A stretch of 54,602 nt of DNA from NCBI GenBank assembly GCA_002478045.1, contig DLLT01000027.1, positions 1 through 54,602 on the forward strand. The letters run 5' to 3'. Positions 50,392 to 54,602 of this stretch are shown in pieces. The position numbers were made by a program, and so were the translations under genes. The DNA comes from Porphyromonadaceae bacterium UBA7555 (GTDB lineage Bacteria > Bacteroidota > Bacteroidia > Bacteroidales > Muribaculaceae). Each line of letters starts with the position of its first letter. The stretch's first letter is position 1. The notes beneath the pieces were generated by a model. That model saw only the letters and a list, made by a program, of their open reading frames with translations. It was not told where the DNA came from and did not search any database.

Positions 50392-52686
50392 ATGAACATT
50401 CGAACCATCAAACTACTTGTCGTAGCGCTGTTTGTGCCGGCTATGGCGCAGGCACGTCAGATTAACGGCGTAGTCCTGTCCGAGAGTGACTCGACTGCCG
50501 TCGTGGGCGCCGTCTGCGAGCTGAGTTCCAAAGGCATCGCGCCCCTCAAGGCCGCGAGTGATGCCGCCGGAGCTTTTACACTCAATACCCCCGGCAAGAA
50601 TGCCGCGACACTCAGCGTCACCGCCACCGGATACGGACAAGCCGAAATTGTAATCTCGGAAGGTGGCCACGACATCAAGGACTTGAAGATTTACCTCCCG
50701 GATATCAAGACACTCGAAGCCGTAACGGTAACCGCCACCGCCACCACGGTGCGCAACGGCCGCACCATAATCTATCCGTCGGCGCATGAGGCCTCGGCTT
50801 CGGCGTCTACCGTCGAGTTGTTCCAAAAATTGCCCCTGCCCGGACTTAGCGCCGATCCCATCAACCGCTCACTGAGCGTCGATGGTGGGTCGCCTATGAT
50901 ACTTATAGACGGCGTCCCTTCGGCGATGAGCGACATCAATGTCTTAAACGCCAAAGATATCGAGCGTGTCGAGTACTCGCGCGTCACTCCGGCACGATAT
51001 GCCGACAAGGGCTACAAAGGTTTGCTGCAGATTACGCTCAAACGCCGCACCGACGGCGGAAGCATCGAGCTTTGGGCTCGTAGTGCCACGGCCACGGCTT
51101 TTGTCGACGATCAGGTCAATGCCACGTATCACCAAGGCCCATCGCAATTCAAGTTGTACTTCTACAACTCGTGGCGCAACTACCAGCGCGTATATGACAA
51201 TACGACACAATCCTACATCGGAGATGACTTTCGTGTAGACCTCAAGTCGCATGACCGCAACCCATTCAATTACTTGACCAATTATTTGCAATTCGGGTAT
51301 ACCTATCGTCCCGACAGCAAGACATTGTTCTCGGCCAAGCTCTCCGGAAGCATCAATCCGAGTAGTCGCCGCTATATTACCTCCACCGAGGACTCGTATG
51401 CCGGTGATTACGAGAGCACAAGCAAGACCAAAAACAAATACACATCTCCATCGCTCGACCTTTTCTTCAGGCGGGATTTTGACGATGCCAACTCGCTGGA
51501 AATACAGGCCGTGGGAACGCTCCGCTTCGAGGATTATAACCGCCTGAACACTTATAATATCGACCCGGCCAATCCGCAGACATACGAGGTCGAAATCGAC
51601 AATACGCGCCGCTCGCTCATCACCGAAATCGCTTATCGACACAAGTTTGATAATGCTTCGGAACTCGGAGCCGGATTTCAGAATACGCTGTCGCACAGCC
51701 GTAACAAGTATCTCGGCACCGATTACCGCCCCATACTTACCGAGAACAACAACTACGGCTATGTCAATTACAGCCTTAGCGTTGATAAGTTCAACTTTCG
51801 GGTAGCCACGGGCGTCAAAATCTTCCGGATGGAGAATGGCGGAAACAAGCGCAATTTCGTGCGCAATCTCAGCAGCGCCGATATCAACTGGAATATCAAC
51901 GACAAATGGGGACTGCAAGCCAATTTCAGCTACACGCCGAGCATTCCCGGCCTGTCCGCACTGACCGACTACGAGCAGCAGACTACGCCCTATCTGATAG
52001 ACAACGGCAACCCCAACCTCAAAGTGGCCGAATACTTCAATTACCGACTGATGACCTCGTTTTCGCACAAGAAATTCTATGCCTCGCTGACAGCGTATTA
52101 CAACAATGCCAACAATCCCCGTACCGACGAGTACTTCTATCTCGGCGACAAAAAATTCCTGAGCCAAACGGTCAACTACAAGACAAACGAAGGCGCAGGC
52201 GTCTCGCTGCAGATGAAACTCAGCGGTATCGCCGGATTCGGCGCCAACGTGCGTCTTGATGTCGATTGGACTCATACACAGGGCACGACTTGGAATAAAA
52301 ATCTGACGACGTTCTATGCCTACGGCAGCTTCTGGTGGAGTCGCGGCCCGTGGACCATCTCATATTGGCGCAAAATTCCGTGCAAAAACCTCCACGGACC
52401 GTATATCGGCAAAGAAGAAAACGGCGACGGCCTGTCCGTCACCTTCCGCCCCGACAAGCACTGGATGCTGCAAGCCGGATGGTGGTATATGTTTGCCCGC
52501 GGTACCGAGTATCCCCAATGGAACATCTCGACAACGGCACCGGCATATATCGACCGCTACATTAAGGATAACGCCAATATGGTGGTGATTACGGCCAGCT
52601 ACACCGCCGACTTCGGCAGCATCTTCCGCAGCGGTCGCCGCAGCCTCAACAACGCCGACAACTCCTCGTCCATACTGCAATTGTAA
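50392..52686 (+). CDS. TonB-dependent receptor-like outer membrane protein
   Basis: The 764-residue protein has a signal peptide (about 1-22), a carboxypeptidase-regulatory-like domain (about 23-107), a plug-like region (about 110-220, with SVDGGSPMILIDGVPSAM) and a long beta-barrel with aromatic strands. No clear TonB box is seen at the N-terminus, and no SusD-like partner follows. It may import a ligand or act as a signal receptor. The AraC gene immediately upstream suggests ligand-dependent control. Confidence 0.83.
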   Translation: MNIRTIKLLVVALFVPAMAQARQINGVVLSESDSTAVVGAVCELSSKGIAPLKAASDAAGAFTLNTPGKNAATLSVTATGYGQAEIVISEGGHDIKDLKIYLPDIKTLEAVTVTATATTVRNGRTIIYPSAHEASASASTVELFQKLPLPGLSADPINRSLSVDGGSPMILIDGVPSAMSDINVLNAKDIERVEYSRVTPARYADKGYKGLLQITLKRRTDGGSIELWARSATATAFVDDQVNATYHQGPSQFKLYFYNSWRNYQRVYDNTTQSYIGDDFRVDLKSHDRNPFNYLTNYLQFGYTYRPDSKTLFSAKLSGSINPSSRRYITSTEDSYAGDYESTSKTKNKYTSPSLDLFFRRDFDDANSLEIQAVGTLRFEDYNRLNTYNIDPANPQTYEVEIDNTRRSLITEIAYRHKFDNASELGAGFQNTLSHSRNKYLGTDYRPILTENNNYGYVNYSLSVDKFNFRVATGVKIFRMENGGNKRNFVRNLSSADINWNINDKWGLQANFSYTPSIPGLSALTDYEQQTTPYLIDNGNPNLKVAEYFNYRLMTSFSHKKFYASLTAYYNNANNPRTDEYFYLGDKKFLSQTVNYKTNEGAGVSLQMKLSGIAGFGANVRLDVDWTHTQGTTWNKNLTTFYAYGSFWWSRGPWTISYWRKIPCKNLHGPYIGKEENGDGLSVTFRPDKHWMLQAGWWYMFARGTEYPQWNISTTAPAYIDRYIKDNANMVVITASYTADFGSIFRSGRRSLNNADNSSSILQL

Positions 52687-52712
52687 CAGCCGCTGCTATT
52701 GACGCATAAAGT

Positions 52713-52750
52713 GCGCGCCCTGTCGTAAAGCCCGACAGGACGCGTCTTTA
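52713..52750 (+). terminator. Terminator of the receptor gene
   Basis: Arms of 11 bases with one mismatch (GCGCCCTGTCG with CGACAGGACGC) around a short loop, then TCTTTACG. The 52687-53002 gap otherwise has no gene and only a weak -7-like box (TAATTTAG, 52806-52813). Confidence 0.65.
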
Positions 52751-53002
52751 CGTTATTTAACATTTTATTGTCATCCGAAAGTCGCCCTAACTCAGAAAAT
52801 ATCGCTAATTTAGCCGAATGAATAGATAGGGCATAATGCCTCTGCTCGGGATAAGTCGAGTGCATGAAAAACGATGCACGCATATCCGCGACAATGCGTC
52901 TGCCTTCGGTCCTTAGATATAATATAACACAAATGAGATAACGTCCCGACACATACAGCCCATAAGCCGGCCATGACCGGGACAACAAAAAAACAAAACC
53001 GT

Positions 53003-54602
53003 ATGAAAAAAATCTTTACACTGGCACTGAGTGCGACATTAGCCCTGACCGCCTTTGCCGGACAAAATCACATCAGTTTGGCAGATGTGGACTACACCGT
53101 GGACACAGTGTTCCACGCCAAAGTCGGCCCCGGCACCACGCAGACACAATTGCGCCTCGATGGCCCCAGCCCGCGAAACGTATTCTACCTCACCGTAGAC
53201 GTTACTACCCCAAATGTTACACTGCGTGCCATAAGCGGTACCGGCAAAGTAGCCGGGACATCCACCACCTCGGCTATGGCCACATCCCACTCCAAAGATG
53301 GGCTACAATACTTTGCAGGCACCAATGGTGACTTCTATACGACCAGCGGCACAGCCACCAACGGCACTTCCAAGGTGGGTACGCCGATACACTCCTTTGT
53401 AGTCGAAAACGAGCCTTTCCTGGCCTACAACGAAGGCTGCCAGTTTGTATATGACACCGAAGGCATACCTTATATACAGAGCCTGAACTACTATAACGGT
53501 ACGGCCGAATGCGGTGACAAGTCAACCTCTTTCAAGGGCATCAATGACCCTACCGCCGTTGCAGACGGACTGACACTGTACACTTACCGCTTTTGGGGAA
53601 GTACCAACCAGACCGATGTCTCCGGCAACTGCTACGAAGTGACAGCCAAACTTGCTGACGGCGAGAAATTCACCGCCGGAGGTAAATTCAAAATCGTTGT
53701 GACCTCCGATCCCAACACTTCGGGCGACACCAAGATTCCGGAAGACGGATTTGTACTTCATGGTCGTGGCGGCACGTCACTGGGCAATACCGGTGCCGCT
53801 GATTTTGTCAAAGGTCTCAAAGTCGGCGATGTAGTCACCCTTGAAAACATAATCCTCGACGAAAGCGGCAAACGTCTGTACCCGCGCACCATCTTGTCGG
53901 GCAACGACCGAAATGTGAGACAAGGCCAGACTTGTATAAAAGACTATACGCGCCATCCGCGCACCTGTATCGGCACCTCCAAAGATGGCAAACAAGTTAT
54001 TATGATGGTTGTTGACGGCCGTACCACATCATCGGCCGGCGCCACCCTTATGGAACTTGGCGATATTATGCGCTATGCCGGCGCCTACGAGGCTGCAAAC
54101 CTTGACGGCGGCGGCTCCTCCACACTCTACACTCAGGCACTGGGCATTCGCAATAATTGCAGCGATGGCCGAGAGAGATCCGTCTCCAACGCCATATTCG
54201 CCGTACTCGAAGCTCCCGAAGACAACGAAGTGGCCGAGTTGCGTTTTGCCGACTGGACGGTCAAGATACCCTCTCTGGCCGTATATACCCCCGTGGTATA
54301 CGCCTACAACAAATACGGCAAACTTATCAACGCAGACTACAAAGACTTTACGCTCGAAATCCCGGCCAATTTGGGCGAAATTATCAACGACGGACACTCG
54401 CTGATGTCCGCCGAGGCCGCTACATCAGGCGTGCTCACCGCAGTTGCCTCCAACGGCGTCAAGGCCACTGTCAATGTATTCCTGACCGGGGCCAAAGACA
54501 TTCTGCCCAAATATGAGACCGTTGTGCTCAACAAAACCCGTAAATGGGAAGCCGAAATCGTGACCACGTATGGCACCGCCAAGATGCCTCTGGCCTCACG
54601 TT
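53003..54602 (+). CDS. Secreted phosphodiester glycosidase (NAGPA type), 3' end outside window
   Basis: The frame starts at ATG 53003 and remains open to the window edge, 533 codons. It has a signal peptide (MKKIFTLALSATLALTAFAG). The phosphodiester glycosidase domain has RTCIGTSKDGKQVIMMVVDG, then AANLDGGGSSTLYT (about 364-377) and RERSVSNAIFAV, the classic family set. An OB-fold-like stretch (about 185-290) interrupts the first part, with GVNDPTAVADG-like and FTAGGKFKIVVTS strands. After residue 400 Ig-like strands begin. It is a paralogue of the protein at 28511 but with the canonical NLDGGGS loop. It probably acts on extracellular glycan phosphodiesters. Confidence 0.85.
   Translation, partial: MKKIFTLALSATLALTAFAGQNHISLADVDYTVDTVFHAKVGPGTTQTQLRLDGPSPRNVFYLTVDVTTPNVTLRAISGTGKVAGTSTTSAMATSHSKDGLQYFAGTNGDFYTTSGTATNGTSKVGTPIHSFVVENEPFLAYNEGCQFVYDTEGIPYIQSLNYYNGTAECGDKSTSFKGINDPTAVADGLTLYTYRFWGSTNQTDVSGNCYEVTAKLADGEKFTAGGKFKIVVTSDPNTSGDTKIPEDGFVLHGRGGTSLGNTGAADFVKGLKVGDVVTLENIILDESGKRLYPRTILSGNDRNVRQGQTCIKDYTRHPRTCIGTSKDGKQVIMMVVDGRTTSSAGATLMELGDIMRYAGAYEAANLDGGGSSTLYTQALGIRNNCSDGRERSVSNAIFAVLEAPEDNEVAELRFADWTVKIPSLAVYTPVVYAYNKYGKLINADYKDFTLEIPANLGEIINDGHSLMSAEAATSGVLTAVASNGVKATVNVFLTGAKDILPKYETVVLNKTRKWEAEIVTTYGTAKMPLASR

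Noticed and set aside
50944..52275. 443-residue open frame antisense to the outer membrane receptor
   Set aside because: Shadow of the receptor gene; no domain recognised.
52599..52988. Minus-strand frame of 129 residues before the last gene
   Set aside because: It overlaps the receptor 3' end and its terminator, and has no recognisable domain or promoter.
1..54602. tRNA, rRNA, CRISPR array or complete insertion sequence
   Set aside because: No cloverleaf-like segment, conserved rRNA, regularly spaced repeat-spacer array or transposase was recognised by eye. A tRNA scan and a mobile-element search were not possible.

Overview
This window looks like the chromosome of a gut-type Bacteroidales, most likely Muribaculaceae or a near relative. 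The reasons are the many Bacteroidetes-type promoters (a TAnnTTTG -7 box, some with a TTTG -33 box about 20 bases upstream), a bacterial serine palmitoyltransferase for sphingolipids, a NigD-type lipoprotein, a TonB-dependent receptor-like protein, an NfnAB pair, and a C-terminal tail of the EYYNLQG...GVYIRR type. The genus is inference. No rRNA, tRNA, CRISPR array or complete insertion sequence was recognised.

Layout. 1-5700: end of a secreted protein, serine palmitoyltransferase (spt), GlcNAc-6-P deacetylase (nagA), a small outer membrane protein and hisS. 5940-14280: a type I restriction-modification cassette in the order WYL regulator, hsdM, DUF1016/YhcG nuclease, single-TRD hsdS, hsdR. 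The hsdS carries two abutting palindromes inside its reading frame. 14473-17638: secreted C1 peptidase, YfcE-like phosphodiesterase, SPOR lipoprotein, membrane-anchored NERD protein. 17649-20888 (minus): NigD-like lipoprotein, ECF sigma factor, a fusion of anti-sigma region, membrane helix and beta-barrel, and a lipoprotein. 21024-28189: small outer membrane protein, PadR/PspC pair, nfnB/nfnA, ilvA, SIMPL protein. 28511-31036: phosphodiester glycosidase.

31060-37615 is the most interesting part. It holds a second WYL regulator, a reverse transcriptase of non-mobile type, a NERD-UvrD helicase and a stand-alone vWA protein. The reverse transcriptase and vWA genes share a 33-bp promoter/leader block at the same register. 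A compact two-stem element that lacks a U tract lies between the reverse transcriptase and the helicase. I read this as a candidate antiphage system with a possible associated RNA. That is inference from gene content and sequence structure.

37767-44570: two DUF3857/transglutaminase-type exported proteins (minus), an LTA-synthase-like phosphoglycerol transferase and a PAP2 phosphatase. 44754-45870 (minus): rpsF-rpsR-rplI. 46103-47483: Fic protein, gene remnant, LytTR regulator. 47621-52686: FHA membrane protein with zinc ribbon, secreted caspase-like protease, AraC regulator, outer membrane receptor. 53003 to the end: a second phosphodiester glycosidase, cut by the window edge.
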